A stretch of DNA of 64,000 bases from Bradyrhizobium viridifuturi (GCF_001238275.1 NZ_LGTB01000041.1:36152-100151); one strand, 5' to 3'. Shown: positions 16,200 to 25,988, counted from the first letter of the stretch. Program-made: numbers and translations. Notes: a model not told the origin generated them from the letters alone.

Positions 16200-17770
16200 C
16201 GCGAGACCGTCGCCTTGGTGCCCATCGGCGCCCCGATGTGATCCAGAAACTCGTCGATGAAATAGTGATGGCCGCGCCGCACCGGTCCTTCGACGGGCTG
16301 CGCAGCGTGCAGCGCGCGTCCCGAACTTGGATGCCAGAGCGCCTTGGTCAGCATCGGCGCAATCAGTTCGGCTGCAACCGGCCGCGAGAAGAAATAACCC
16401 TGAGCGACGTCGCAGCCCATGCGCAGCAGCATCGCGGCCTGCTCGCTCCTCTCCACGCCCTCGGCGATGGTGTGCTTGCCCATCGCGTAGGCCAGGCTCA
16501 GGATCGATGACACGATCGCGGTATCGCCGGGCTCGCTGCTGAGACCGTCGATGAAGCTGCGGTCGATCTTCAAGACTTCGGCCGGCATGTCGCGCAGGCG
16601 CGACAGCGACGAATGATCGGTCCCGAAATCGTCGATCGCGACAAACACGCCGAGCTGCCGGATCTGATCGAGCACCTGCACGACCTCCTCCGGCGCGCTC
16701 ATCATGACGCTTTCGGTGATCTCGAGGCACAGGGCGGTCGGATCGACGTTGGTCGTGGCGAGAATCTGGCGCAGCTCCTCGATGAAGGTCGGCTCCGCGA
16801 TCTCGCGCGGCGACACATTGACGGTCATGGCCAGCCGGCAGCCCGGTATCTGCCTCGTCCACTCGGCGAGCTGGCGACAGGATTCCTGCAGCACCTGCCG
16901 TCCGATCTTGACGATGAGCCCGCATTCCTCGGCGACGGGAATGAAGTCGGCGGGCGAGATGATGCCGCGCTCGGGATGTCGCCAGCGCACCAGCGCCTCG
17001 ACGCCCACGACGCATCCATCCTTGAGGCGGACCTGCGGTTGATACTCGACAAACAGCTGTGATTCCCGGAGCGCCGCCCGCAGATCGGATTCGATCTGGA
17101 CGCGCTTCTCGGCGCGCGCATGCAGTTCGTCGTTGAACTCCGCCAATCGCGCCCGGCCGCGGACCTTTGCCGCATAGAGGGCGGTATCCGCCTCGCGCAG
17201 CAATTGCTCGGCGCACTTCGTGCCGGGCTTGCAGTGCGCGAGCCCCACACTTGCCGAGACGACGACCTCCTTGCCGGAGAGCAGGATCGGCTCGGCCAGC
17301 GCGGCGAGGATCCGCCTGCCCAGTGTCGCTCCAGAAGAATCCGAGGCACGCGGATGCAGGACGACCATCTCGTCGCCGCCGAACCGGCTCGCGGTGTCGT
17401 CCGGTCCGAGGCATGCAACGATGCGCCGGGCCATCTCGATCAGCACCTTGTCGCCGCTGCTGTGGCCGAGTGAATCGTTGACGAGCTTGAAGTTGTCGAG
17501 ATCGACGAACAGCACCGCGACCCGCGCGCCGTCATCGGCCTCGCGCGCCAGTTCACGATCCAGCCGTTCCAGCAGCAGGCTGCGTGTCGGAAGCCCGGTC
17601 AGCTGGTCATGCGCCGCCGTGTGCATCAGGCGTGCAATGACGCCACGCAGGCGCTCGACCTCCGAACTTGTCCCGGCCGACGCAACGGCGGGATCATTCT
17701 CGACGCCAGAATGCAGTTCCCTGATCGTGGCCCCGAGCCGCATTGAAACATTGGGCCGCGGTCCAACCAT
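16196..17770 (-). CDS. Bifunctional diguanylate cyclase/phosphodiesterase (GGDEF-EAL)
   Basis: A 524-residue cytosolic protein. Residues about 50-210 form a GGDEF domain with intact SRFGGDEMV (131-135) and no RxxD inhibitory site five residues before it. Residues about 225-480 form an EAL domain with EAL at 258-260 (VGVEALVRWRHPERG), NVSPRE, LEITES, AIDDFGTDHSSLSRL and KIDRSF, so the catalytic metal and substrate residues look complete. No sensor domain is fused; the partner membrane protein starting at 16199 probably supplies sensing. The net activity (c-di-GMP synthesis or breakdown) cannot be told from sequence. Confidence 0.92.
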   Translation of the reverse strand: MVGPRPNVSMRLGATIRELHSGVENDPAVASAGTSSEVERLRGVIARLMHTAAHDQLTGLPTRSLLLERLDRELAREADDGARVAVLFVDLDNFKLVNDSLGHSSGDKVLIEMARRIVACLGPDDTASRFGGDEMVVLHPRASDSSGATLGRRILAALAEPILLSGKEVVVSASVGLAHCKPGTKCAEQLLREADTALYAAKVRGRARLAEFNDELHARAEKRVQIESDLRAALRESQLFVEYQPQVRLKDGCVVGVEALVRWRHPERGIISPADFIPVAEECGLIVKIGRQVLQESCRQLAEWTRQIPGCRLAMTVNVSPREIAEPTFIEELRQILATTNVDPTALCLEITESVMMSAPEEVVQVLDQIRQLGVFVAIDDFGTDHSSLSRLRDMPAEVLKIDRSFIDGLSSEPGDTAIVSSILSLAYAMGKHTIAEGVERSEQAAMLLRMGCDVAQGYFFSRPVAAELIAPMLTKALWHPSSGRALHAAQPVEGPVRRGHHYFIDEFLDHIGAPMGTKATVSR

Positions 17771-18793
17771 CTACTCGTCCCCACTACTATCATCAAAATA
17801 TTCGGCGACGGTAGGCAGTTTGGAGTTTGCAAAAGGTTGCGTGAAGGCCGTCCGCGACTTTTGCGCGATAACGATTTGCAAGATGGTTACAAATCTACGA
17901 TGGCGGCGCAGTCCATTTATCGAGACTTTCGTCGACGGTAGAACTACCGAGTTCCGGCGCATGGCCCGGCTCCCCGCCAGCAACCAACGTCTGGGAGCGG
18001 ACATCTTCCTCAGATGTCCGGAGCGCATTTCCGATCGGCGGCATCGCTCGCCTCCTGCCGATGAGCCTGATGCCCGTGGCCTGGCTCGCGCCGCCGCTCA
18101 TGTTCTCCCGTGAATCTGGTGGGCCGTGACTTTCGTCATCTCGACCGCCATCCGAGAGTTCCGCAACATGCGCGCGCGTGTGCGGTCCGCGCCGTGCGTG
18201 CTCCGTCTGCACGGATTGCGTTCGTGTCGCTCGCGGTGAATTGCCGCATGATTAGGCACGCGTCCTGCGTCGCCAACGAAATGCTGCGTCGGAGATTCTG
18301 CGATATGTCATCTACCGTGCTTAGATCGCGCAGCACTTGCGGCAGTCGTTTCGTCCCGGCGTGGAGATCGAGAGAATTTTCTGAAGACTCTGCGAGCATG
18401 CGTTGCCGGATCGCATCGTACGAATGCAATTCTCGCTTTCTTCACGGTGCCGCGTTGCCGCCGCTCTGGTTCTCGCGCAGATTGTTGTCTAGATCAGTTA
18501 AACCAGCTCGGTGACGGAGCTTCCGAGTCGGATTCGGCTGTGACGCGACTACGCAATGATGCGACAATGATGAATGCCATGTGTGAGCACGACTGCCGCA
18601 GGAACCATCGGCGCTATCAGGAGCGGCCGGCATAAGCGGGTGATGTCCGCATCCAGACAATGCTGCTTCCTCGTCCGCCAGAAATTCATCCGCCAGAAAT
18701 TCGCCAGCCCGACGGTGGCCGGCGACGCAACCTTGGGAATGCCCCCTCGTTGAGACGACGTTCGTCGTTTGCGACAGCGGGGGACGAAAGTAC
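17771..18793. other. 1-kb region without a recognisable gene
   Basis: This gap lies between the start of the GGDEF-EAL gene (minus) and the AraC gene (plus). It is visibly less G+C-rich than its surroundings. Several open frames exist; the best is minus 18136-18429 (97 codons), whose composition is protein-like for the first 65 codons, but it has no motif and no strong binding site. At 18673-18703 the 15-base unit TCCGCCAGAAATTCA occurs twice in tandem. It may be decayed coding DNA. Confidence 0.4.
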
Positions 18794-19846
18794 ATGCAAC
18801 CAGACGACAACGCACCGGTGAGCGCAGCGAAGCTCCTGGAACAAGTTCCCTTGCCGCGCGAACCCCGAGACATCAGGGACATAGCCCCGGCGCCGCCGCG
18901 GCTTTTCACGACACGACCCTATCCGCCGTCGGAGCAGTTCGAAGTCTGGAAGACGCGCATGGCCTCGCTGATCGACGTTGCGCCACCGGAAAGCCACCGC
19001 CCCGAGCACGGGTTCGAGGTGGAGTACCTGACCTGCAACATGGCCGATGTCGTCTTCACATCCGGGCGCTTTGCCGCGCAGACATTCGCGCGCGCGGCCG
19101 CGCCGTTGCAGGGCGCGCCGATCGATATCTGGTGGCTGTTCCGCGTGCGCGCCGGCGAAGCCCGCTTCGAAACCGTCGATCGGAGGATTCACGCGGGCCC
19201 AGGCGCGATGTTTCTGATCTCGCTCGACGACGATTTCCGCGGCAGCATCACCAACTATGATGGCCTGGTGCTGGCGTTGCCGCGCAGGTCATTCACGGGC
19301 GTGGCGGATCAGCTCAACGACGCCTGCAACATTCTGCTCTCTGGCAATCTGGTCGAGCTGTTGACCGATTATCTCGACAGGCTGGAGACGCGCCTGATCC
19401 TGATGTCCCCGGAGGAGTTGCGGCAGGCGGGACGGGCGACTGCGCAGATGATTGCCGCGTGCATTCAGCTGTCCTCGGACCGGTTGGAGCAGGCGCGCGG
19501 CGCGATCGAGTCGGTGCTGTTCGAGCGTGCGCGTCTTTATATAGAGACGCATCTCGGCGACTTCGATCTGACGCCGGATCGCATTGCGCAGCAATTGCGG
19601 ATATCGCGCTCTGCCCTCTACCGTGCATTCGAGAGCGTTGGCGGCGTCGCCGGTTACATCCTGCGCAAGCGGCTGCGCGCGGCGCATGCCGAACTCGTCG
19701 CGTCCACCGACCGGCAAGTGCAGGAGATCGCCTATCGCCACGGCTTCAAGCTGGCATCGGATTTCACGCGCGCGTTTCGCCGTGAGTTCGGTGTCAGCCC
19801 GCGCGAGATGCGCGAACGCGCGCGTCGACGATCAACTGCCGGTTGA
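18794..19846 (+). CDS. AraC family transcriptional regulator (AraC-binding-like domain)
   Basis: A 350-residue protein. Residues about 60-210 resemble the AraC-binding-like cupin domain of AraC/FeaR-type activators (ADVVFTSGRFAAQTFARAAAP, IDIWWLFRVRAGEARFETVD). The C-terminal 100 residues hold two helix-turn-helix units (LTPDRIAQQLRISRSALYRAFE and VQEIAYRHGFKLASDFTRAFRREFGVSPREMR). ATG 18794 follows GGGGGACGAAAGTAC. It lies 334 bases upstream of the adhesin operon in the same direction and is a plausible regulator of it; that is inference. Confidence 0.9.
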   Translation: MQPDDNAPVSAAKLLEQVPLPREPRDIRDIAPAPPRLFTTRPYPPSEQFEVWKTRMASLIDVAPPESHRPEHGFEVEYLTCNMADVVFTSGRFAAQTFARAAAPLQGAPIDIWWLFRVRAGEARFETVDRRIHAGPGAMFLISLDDDFRGSITNYDGLVLALPRRSFTGVADQLNDACNILLSGNLVELLTDYLDRLETRLILMSPEELRQAGRATAQMIAACIQLSSDRLEQARGAIESVLFERARLYIETHLGDFDLTPDRIAQQLRISRSALYRAFESVGGVAGYILRKRLRAAHAELVASTDRQVQEIAYRHGFKLASDFTRAFRREFGVSPREMRERARRRSTAG

Positions 19847-20180
19847 AAACCTGAGAAATCACCACACGGTGCATCGGATAAATCATTCAACTTGTGAGAC
19901 GATCTGCCCGCTATTTGGACGGCCTGCTGAGTGACGTTGTCAAATATGTGTCTATCATTTTCCGTTATGACGACTCGGGGCAAATTGGTGGGGCAGTCGA
20001 GCGAGCGCTGGGTGGCAAGATGCGCTCGCTGAGTTCGACACATCGTTCGCCAGGACCGGAAGACGAGCGCGGATCGCGCGCTCATGATGTCTCCATATGC
20101 GTGTCCGATGGGACCGCATTCGGTCTGCTGTGGCACAGCACCCCCGACGTCTGGACCAGATGTCATAAAGGGGAAGCACC
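19847..20180 (+). other. Intergenic region upstream of the adhesin operon
   Basis: 334 bases with no gene I recognise. It is relatively AT-rich around 19850-19960 (AAATCATTCAACTTGTGAG and TTGTCAAATATGTGTCTATC), which fits a promoter for the adhesin operon. AAAGGGGAAGCACC just before ATG 20181 is a good ribosome binding site. Confidence 0.45.
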
Positions 20181-23100
20181 ATGGCTGTCGCACAGACTCC
20201 AACCGCGTTGCTGAAGCGTCAAGGCCGCACCGGCTTCGTGCGGAGCTGGGTTGCGTCTGGTGACGCGGACAGCCGCTCGCTGCGGCGCCGGTTGCTCACC
20301 GTACTGCGTCAGGCGCATCGGATGCTTGGCGTGAAGCGCGACCGGCTCGGGCTCGGGTCGCTGGGTATCGGCGGGTTCAGTTCGACGATGGCCGCAACGC
20401 TCGGTGGATTCGCGATCATGATCGCCGCGACGTCGGCAGCGAGCGCTGGCACCGTGAACCTTGGCGGTGCGACCACCGGCGGCAGCGGTTCGCAAGTCGG
20501 AATCGGAACTGGCGCCCAGGCGGTCGCGGGGGCCAGCGGCGGCTCCCCGATCGCCATCGGCGTCAACTCTAACGCAAGTGGGAACGGGCCGGCCGGCAAC
20601 ACCTTCGAAGCGATCGCGATCGGCAATGCCGCGGTGGCAACGGGGCCGTGGGCAACCTCTGTCGGCACCACGGCTTCTGCAACGGCAACCGGAGCCAGTG
20701 CCTTTGGCACATCGGCCACAGCGACGGCCAATCAGTCTACCGCTATCGGCAACGGAGCTGCCGCCTCGGGTATCGGGGCCGTATCCATGGGGTATCTCGC
20801 AAACGCAAGTGCCGTCAATGCAATCGCCTTGGGTCAGGGAGCGGTCGCGAACCAACAAAATACTCTGGCTTTGGGCGAGTCAGCGAGTGCTAGAGGTGTG
20901 AACAGCACAGCGATCGGCGGTGGGGCGCTCTCCACCGGTGTTCAAGCAATCTCTTTGGGCATCAATGCGAACGGCGGCGGTGACAACGCAACCGCGATCG
21001 GAACCGTGGCCCAGGCCACCGGCACCAGCTCGCTGGCCGCTGGCAACCTCGCAAAAGCGAGCGCGGATTTCAGCGTTGCATTGGGCAATCAGGCGCAGGC
21101 GCTGAGCACCGGGGGCTCGGTCGCGATTGGATCAGGCGCCATCGTCAACAGTGCGGCGACAGGCGGCATCGCGATCGGCAACAATGCGGCATCCGCCGGT
21201 ATCAATTCGCTCGCGACCGGCGTTGGGGCAAGCGCCGCCGGCACAAGTTCGCTGGCGATCGGCACCGCCTCAAATGCGAGTGCCGCCGCCAGCACTGCGG
21301 TCGGCAACACGGCCGTTGCCAGCGGCCAAAATGCCTCCTCATTCGGATCTGGAGCGAAGGCGACGGGAGACAATTCTCTCGCGGCCGGCGTCAGCGCCAG
21401 CGCCAGCGGAATCGGCAGCACCGCGCTCGGCATCGGCGCCAATGCGTCGGCCACGAGCGCCATCGCTGTCGGTAACAATGCGGCGGCCAGCTCCTCCAAT
21501 GCGGTCGCCCTGGGCACCAATTCGACGGCCTCCGGCGGGCAGGCCGTCTCGATCGGCGCGAACAACACCGCTTACGGCAACGGCGCGGTTTCGATCGGCG
21601 ATCCCAGCTATGCCAGCGGCACCGGCGCATTCACCGGCGGCGCCAATAACATCGCCAACAGCGACGGCACGGCCAGCGCCACCGCCGCCAACCAAGCCAA
21701 CGGTGCGGTCGCGATCGGCAACAACAACAAGGCGATCGGGCAGGGCTCGGTGGCGCTCGGCAACGGCTCCACCGCGGGTGCCGCCGGTCTTGCCGGCAAT
21801 ATCGCATTGGGCGATGGCGCCACGGCGGCGGCAAAATCCGGCGATGTCGCGCTCGGCTCCGGCAGCGTCACCGCTGCCGCGGTCGGCACGCCAAATGCCG
21901 TCGTCAACGGCATCACGTTTGGCAACTTCGCCGGCACCACGCCCGGGTCCACGATCAGCGTCGGCGCGGTCGGCGCCGAGCGCACCATCACCAACGTCGC
22001 GGCAGGCCGGGTCACGCAGACCTCGACCGATGCCATCAACGGCTCGCAGCTCTATAGCGTCGCCAATACGCTCTCGAGCCAGATCACAGCCGGCGCGATC
22101 CACGACTACAGCGTCAACAGCACGACGCCGGGAACGGACACCAACTACAACAACGCCGGAGCCACCGGCGCCAACGCGCTCGCGGCTGGCGTCAGTGCGA
22201 GTGCCGCCGGCGTGAGCAGTGTCGCGGTTGGCACTGGCGCCGCGGCACGGGCATCATCCGACACGGCAATCGGTTCGGGCGCGCTTGCCTCGTCGCTCAG
22301 CAATCAGCCGCTGACCGGCGCGATTGCCGTCGGTGCGGGGCAGGCAACGAATGATGGCGCTATCGCGATCGGCGACGCCTTTGGTGGCGGTCCGAAGGCA
22401 TCCGGTCGCGATTCAATTGCTCTCGGCACTCAGACCACCGCGTCGGGCTCGGCATCCACCGCGGTCGGCGCCAGCGCGACGGCATCGGGCGCCAGCTCGT
22501 TTGCCGGCGGTACGTCCGCGACGGCCAGCCAGGCCAATTCGCTTGCGCTCGGCGCCAACGCCACGGCGAGCAACGCCGGCGCTGTCGCGCTCGGCTCCGG
22601 CAGCCAGACCGCCGCGGCGGTTCAAACCGCCAGCATCGTCATTGGCGGCAATACCTACGGCTTCGCCGGCACGACACCGCTCTCGACGGTCAGCGTCGGC
22701 TCGGTCGGCAACGAGCGCACCATCACCAATGTCGCCGCGGGACGCATCAGCAACGGCTCGACCGACGCCATCAACGGCTCGCAGCTGTTTGCCGCGACGT
22801 CCGCGATCGACAGCCTCTCGACCATCGTCAACAACGGCCTGACACATTATTACAGCTACAACGACGGCGGCACCCAGCAGGCCAACTACAACAACAACGG
22901 CGCGACCGGCACCAACTCGATGGCAGCCGGCGTCGCAGCATCGGCGACCGCGGCGAACTCCACCGCGCTCGGCTTCAACACCCAGGCCACGGTTGCCGAC
23001 GGCGTCGCGATCGGCTCGGGGTCGATCTCAAATCGCGCCGTCGCGCCGGCTTCCGGCATCATCGGCGGCACCATCATCCCCTACAACACCACCGATCTCA

Positions 23101-24641
23101 CGCTGCTCGGGGCGGTGTCGGTCGGCAATGCGACGAGCTATCGGCAGATCACCAACGTCGCCGACGGCACCCAGTCGAGCGACGCCGTCACCGTGCGGCA
23201 GCTGACCGGCGCGCTGTCGTCGTTCGCGACCACGACCACGAAATACTTCCACGCCAACTCGACGCTCGCCGACTCGCTCGCGGTCGGCAACAACTCGGTC
23301 GCGGTCGGACCGCAGACCGTGGTCAATGGCGACAACGGTATCGGCATGGGATTTGGCGCAACCGTGGCGCAGACCGCGCCCGGCGGCATCGCCATCGGCC
23401 AGAACTCGGTGTCCAACTTCGCCGATTCGATTGCGTTCGGCACCAACGCCCAGGCGAGCGGCATCCAGTCGGTGTCGATCGGCGCCGGATCCCAGACCAC
23501 CAACCCGACCAGTGTCGCGCTCGGCCCGAATGCCAAGGCGACCGCGCAGGCCGGCGACGTCGCGCTCGGCGCCAACTCGACCACACAGGCGGTGGTCAAG
23601 ACCGCCAACACCACGATCGCCGGCACCACCTACGACTTCGCCGGCACCAATCCAACCTCGACGGTCAGCGTCGGCAGCGCCGGGGCCGAGCGCACCATCA
23701 CCAACGTCGCCGCGGGCCAGATCAACGCGACCTCGACGGATGCGATAAACGGTTCGCAGCTCTGGGCCACCAACACCTCGCTCGCCGCGCTCTACACCAC
23801 GGTCAACAACATCTCGACCGGCGGTGGCGGCGTGAAATATTTCCACGCCAATTCGACCGCGGCGGATTCCATCGCGACCGGCGCGGAGAGTGTCGCGATC
23901 GGGCCGAAGTCGGTCGCAAGCGGGGCGAACGCGATCTCGATGGGCAACGGCTCGGCCGCTTCGGGCGACAATTCGGTCGCGATCGGCGCCGGCGCCAAGG
24001 CGACTTCTGCCAACTCGCTCGCGCTCGGCGCGAACGCGACCACCACGGCCAATCTGAGCGATGCGGCCTACACGCCGGTGGTCGGCAAGAGCGTCGCGGG
24101 GGTCGCGACCGGCGAAGTGTCGGTCGGCTCGTCCGGCGCCGAGCGCCGCGTCACCAATGTCGCTGCCGGCTCGGCCGCGACCGATGCGGTCAATGTCAGC
24201 CAGCTCCAGGCGGTTGCCTCGAGCTCGATCCGTTACGACACCGATGCTTCCGGCAACACCACGAACAAGGTGACGCTGAACAGCGGCAACGGCGGGCCGG
24301 TAACCATCAGCAACGTCGCGGCGGGCGTCGCCGGAACCGATGCGGTCAATGTCAACCAGCTCAACAGTGCGTTCCAGCAGCTTAACGGCCAGATCGGCGA
24401 GGTGCGGCAGGACGCCTGGCGCGCGGCGGCGATCGGCATGGCGGCGGCATCGCTGCGCTATGACGACCGGCCCGGCAAGATCAGCGCGTCGGCCGGCGGT
24501 GGCGTCTGGCGCAGCCAGGGCGCGCTCGCCTTCGGCATCGGCTACACCAGCGAGAACGGCCGGCTGCGCACCAACGCCGCGGCGACGACCGCCGGTGGCG
24601 ACTGGGGTGTCAGCGCCGGCTTGAGCCTGACGCTCAATTGA
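20181..24641 (+). CDS. Trimeric autotransporter adhesin (YadA/BadA/Hia type)
   Basis: A 1486-residue outer-membrane adhesin. Residues 1-65 are a basic extension like the long signal regions of this class, residues 66-88 are the hydrophobic core, and cleavage is likely after ASA near 89. The passenger is a long series of YadA-head repeats (AIGxxAxAxGxxSxALG pattern) broken by neck/stalk units. The unit SVGxxGxERTITNVAAG...STDAINGSQL occurs three times (about 21950, 22690, 23660), with degenerate copies near 23110 and 24120. KYFHANST occurs twice. The end has coiled-coil NQLNSAFQQLNGQIGEV then a YadA membrane anchor (RAAAIGMAAASLRYDDRPGK ... LSLTLN). It probably binds host or abiotic surfaces as a trimer. 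Confidence 0.95.
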   Translation: MAVAQTPTALLKRQGRTGFVRSWVASGDADSRSLRRRLLTVLRQAHRMLGVKRDRLGLGSLGIGGFSSTMAATLGGFAIMIAATSAASAGTVNLGGATTGGSGSQVGIGTGAQAVAGASGGSPIAIGVNSNASGNGPAGNTFEAIAIGNAAVATGPWATSVGTTASATATGASAFGTSATATANQSTAIGNGAAASGIGAVSMGYLANASAVNAIALGQGAVANQQNTLALGESASARGVNSTAIGGGALSTGVQAISLGINANGGGDNATAIGTVAQATGTSSLAAGNLAKASADFSVALGNQAQALSTGGSVAIGSGAIVNSAATGGIAIGNNAASAGINSLATGVGASAAGTSSLAIGTASNASAAASTAVGNTAVASGQNASSFGSGAKATGDNSLAAGVSASASGIGSTALGIGANASATSAIAVGNNAAASSSNAVALGTNSTASGGQAVSIGANNTAYGNGAVSIGDPSYASGTGAFTGGANNIANSDGTASATAANQANGAVAIGNNNKAIGQGSVALGNGSTAGAAGLAGNIALGDGATAAAKSGDVALGSGSVTAAAVGTPNAVVNGITFGNFAGTTPGSTISVGAVGAERTITNVAAGRVTQTSTDAINGSQLYSVANTLSSQITAGAIHDYSVNSTTPGTDTNYNNAGATGANALAAGVSASAAGVSSVAVGTGAAARASSDTAIGSGALASSLSNQPLTGAIAVGAGQATNDGAIAIGDAFGGGPKASGRDSIALGTQTTASGSASTAVGASATASGASSFAGGTSATASQANSLALGANATASNAGAVALGSGSQTAAAVQTASIVIGGNTYGFAGTTPLSTVSVGSVGNERTITNVAAGRISNGSTDAINGSQLFAATSAIDSLSTIVNNGLTHYYSYNDGGTQQANYNNNGATGTNSMAAGVAASATAANSTALGFNTQATVADGVAIGSGSISNRAVAPASGIIGGTIIPYNTTDLTLLGAVSVGNATSYRQITNVADGTQSSDAVTVRQLTGALSSFATTTTKYFHANSTLADSLAVGNNSVAVGPQTVVNGDNGIGMGFGATVAQTAPGGIAIGQNSVSNFADSIAFGTNAQASGIQSVSIGAGSQTTNPTSVALGPNAKATAQAGDVALGANSTTQAVVKTANTTIAGTTYDFAGTNPTSTVSVGSAGAERTITNVAAGQINATSTDAINGSQLWATNTSLAALYTTVNNISTGGGGVKYFHANSTAADSIATGAESVAIGPKSVASGANAISMGNGSAASGDNSVAIGAGAKATSANSLALGANATTTANLSDAAYTPVVGKSVAGVATGEVSVGSSGAERRVTNVAAGSAATDAVNVSQLQAVASSSIRYDTDASGNTTNKVTLNSGNGGPVTISNVAAGVAGTDAVNVNQLNSAFQQLNGQIGEVRQDAWRAAAIGMAAASLRYDDRPGKISASAGGGVWRSQGALAFGIGYTSENGRLRTNAAATTAGGDWGVSAGLSLTLN

Positions 24642-25216
24642 CCCTGACCTCGACGAGGCGGCTGGCGTGTCTGGCGTTGGCGATCTGGCTCGCGGCGGCG
24701 GCAGGCGCGGCCGCGCAGTCGGCGTCGCCTCCCGCCTACACCGTGAAGCCGTCGGACGTCATGGTGCCGGAAGGCGAGACGCTCGGCGAGTTCAGGCGGA
24801 TGATCCAGCCGTTCAAGAACTGGACCTTGATCTGCGACGAGAGCCTGAAATCGAAGCGCCGGGTCTGCAACGTCACGCAGTCGATCGTCAACGCGCAAGG
24901 CGCGGTCGCCTTCAACTGGTCGCTGATCGCGACCGCCGACGGCAAGCCGCTGATGGCGATGCGGATTCCGGCAGTCGCCGGGGTCGGCGCGCAGATCGAG
25001 CTTGCGATGGGCGACAGCCCCGACCGCATCGTCGCGCAGACCGATCGCTGCGACACCAATTTCTGCTTCGCCACGATCGCGATCGGCAACGTGCTGCGGC
25101 GGCACATCCGCGCGGCGACGCCGTGCCTCGTGTCCTATCCGCTTCCGCAGGGCGGGCCGATCACGCTGGAGGCGCCGCTGGACGGATTGTCCGGCGTGCT
25201 GGCGAAACTCAAATGA
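24638..25216 (+). CDS. Invasion-associated locus B (IalB) family periplasmic protein
   Basis: A 192-residue protein with an N-terminal signal peptide (LACLALAIWLAAAAGAAAQS). The IalB-type core follows: FKNWTLICDES, CNVTQSIV, FNWSLIATADGKPLMAMRIP, RCDTNFCFATIAI and CLVSYPLPQGGPITLEAPLDGLSGVLAKL. Four cysteines in pairs fit disulfides. The start is TTG 24638, overlapping the adhesin stop TGA by TTGA, so translation is coupled to the adhesin. No downstream ATG gives a complete signal peptide. IalB proteins are linked to erythrocyte invasion in Bartonella, but in rhizobia their role is unknown. Confidence 0.85.
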   Translation: MTLTSTRRLACLALAIWLAAAAGAAAQSASPPAYTVKPSDVMVPEGETLGEFRRMIQPFKNWTLICDESLKSKRRVCNVTQSIVNAQGAVAFNWSLIATADGKPLMAMRIPAVAGVGAQIELAMGDSPDRIVAQTDRCDTNFCFATIAIGNVLRRHIRAATPCLVSYPLPQGGPITLEAPLDGLSGVLAKLK

Positions 25217-25295
25217 AGCGAGATCGGACATGCGGATGTGGAATTCCCGGATCCGGCTCGAGACTGAAGCGCAAAGTGAAAAGGACGGATGGCCG

Positions 25296-25988
25296 ATGCG
25301 GCGCACCCTTGGATTGATCTTTGTTGCGGTCGTCGTGGCCGCGCTCGGTGCCGCCGGCGTCGTGGTCTATGCGCAGCAGGCGCAGCCGGTACCATTGCAG
25401 CCGGCTGCACCGGCTCCGGCCAAGAAGCCCGCCGCAGCCAAGCCGCAGCCGCATAAGTCGCGTGCGCCGGAAGCGCAGACACCGCCCGCTGCCGCCGCAG
25501 CAGTTCCGCCGCAGCAGGCGGGGCAGCAACCGACGGTGTTCGATGATCAGGCGCGGCAGGCCAACATCGTGACCTGCGCCAATCTGTTCGGGACGCTCGG
25601 CCGTGGAATTGCGATGAACTCCACCTACACCGCGCAGTCACAATGGGACGCCAAGGCCGGCAATGCCCATTCGGTGCAGTCGTTGGTCGCGCTCGCACCG
25701 AACCAAGCCCCGCAGGGCAATCAGGCCCCGCAGGGCAGTGCCAGCCAACAGGCCGCCGGGGTTGTGTTTGCCGCGCCGGTCGGGTCGTCCTGCGAGGGCA
25801 ATCTGGTGCGGGTGACACCGCGGACCGAGAGCTGCCCGACGGTTGCCGCCGAACTCGCCAAGCTCAACGGGCAGAACGGCGCGCTCGGGGAACTCGCGAC
25901 GTCGGCGTTGCCGAACGGCGCGCAGGTGGTGCTGATTCCGTTCGGCAATGCCTGCGTCGCCGTGACCGCGCTGCGGATCGCGGGGTAG
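25296..25988 (+). CDS. Membrane-anchored hypothetical protein of the adhesin operon
   Basis: Function unknown. From ATG 25296 (after AAAGGAC) the 230-residue product reads MRRTLGLIFVAVVVAALGAAGVVVYAQ, one N-terminal membrane helix. A Pro/Ala/Lys linker follows (about residues 28-75), then a periplasmic domain with TCANLFGTLGRGIAMNSTY, four or so cysteines and a C-terminus NACVAVTALRIAG. A start at 25230 would add 22 residues and is also possible. It follows the ialB gene by 79 bases and is probably the third gene of the adhesin operon; a role in adhesin export or assembly is inference only. Confidence 0.75.
   Translation: MRRTLGLIFVAVVVAALGAAGVVVYAQQAQPVPLQPAAPAPAKKPAAAKPQPHKSRAPEAQTPPAAAAAVPPQQAGQQPTVFDDQARQANIVTCANLFGTLGRGIAMNSTYTAQSQWDAKAGNAHSVQSLVALAPNQAPQGNQAPQGSASQQAAGVVFAAPVGSSCEGNLVRVTPRTESCPTVAAELAKLNGQNGALGELATSALPNGAQVVLIPFGNACVAVTALRIAG

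Noticed and set aside
14922..17414. An 830-codon minus-strand frame covering the GGDEF-EAL shadow, the membrane protein and repeat DNA
   Set aside because: Only its part from 16199 to about 15405 is convincing as a protein; the upstream part is the shadow of the GGDEF-EAL gene and the downstream part reads through repeats.
18136..18429. A 97-codon minus-strand frame in the 1-kb gap
   Set aside because: The first part is protein-like but without any motif, start signal or neighbour; not enough to call a gene.
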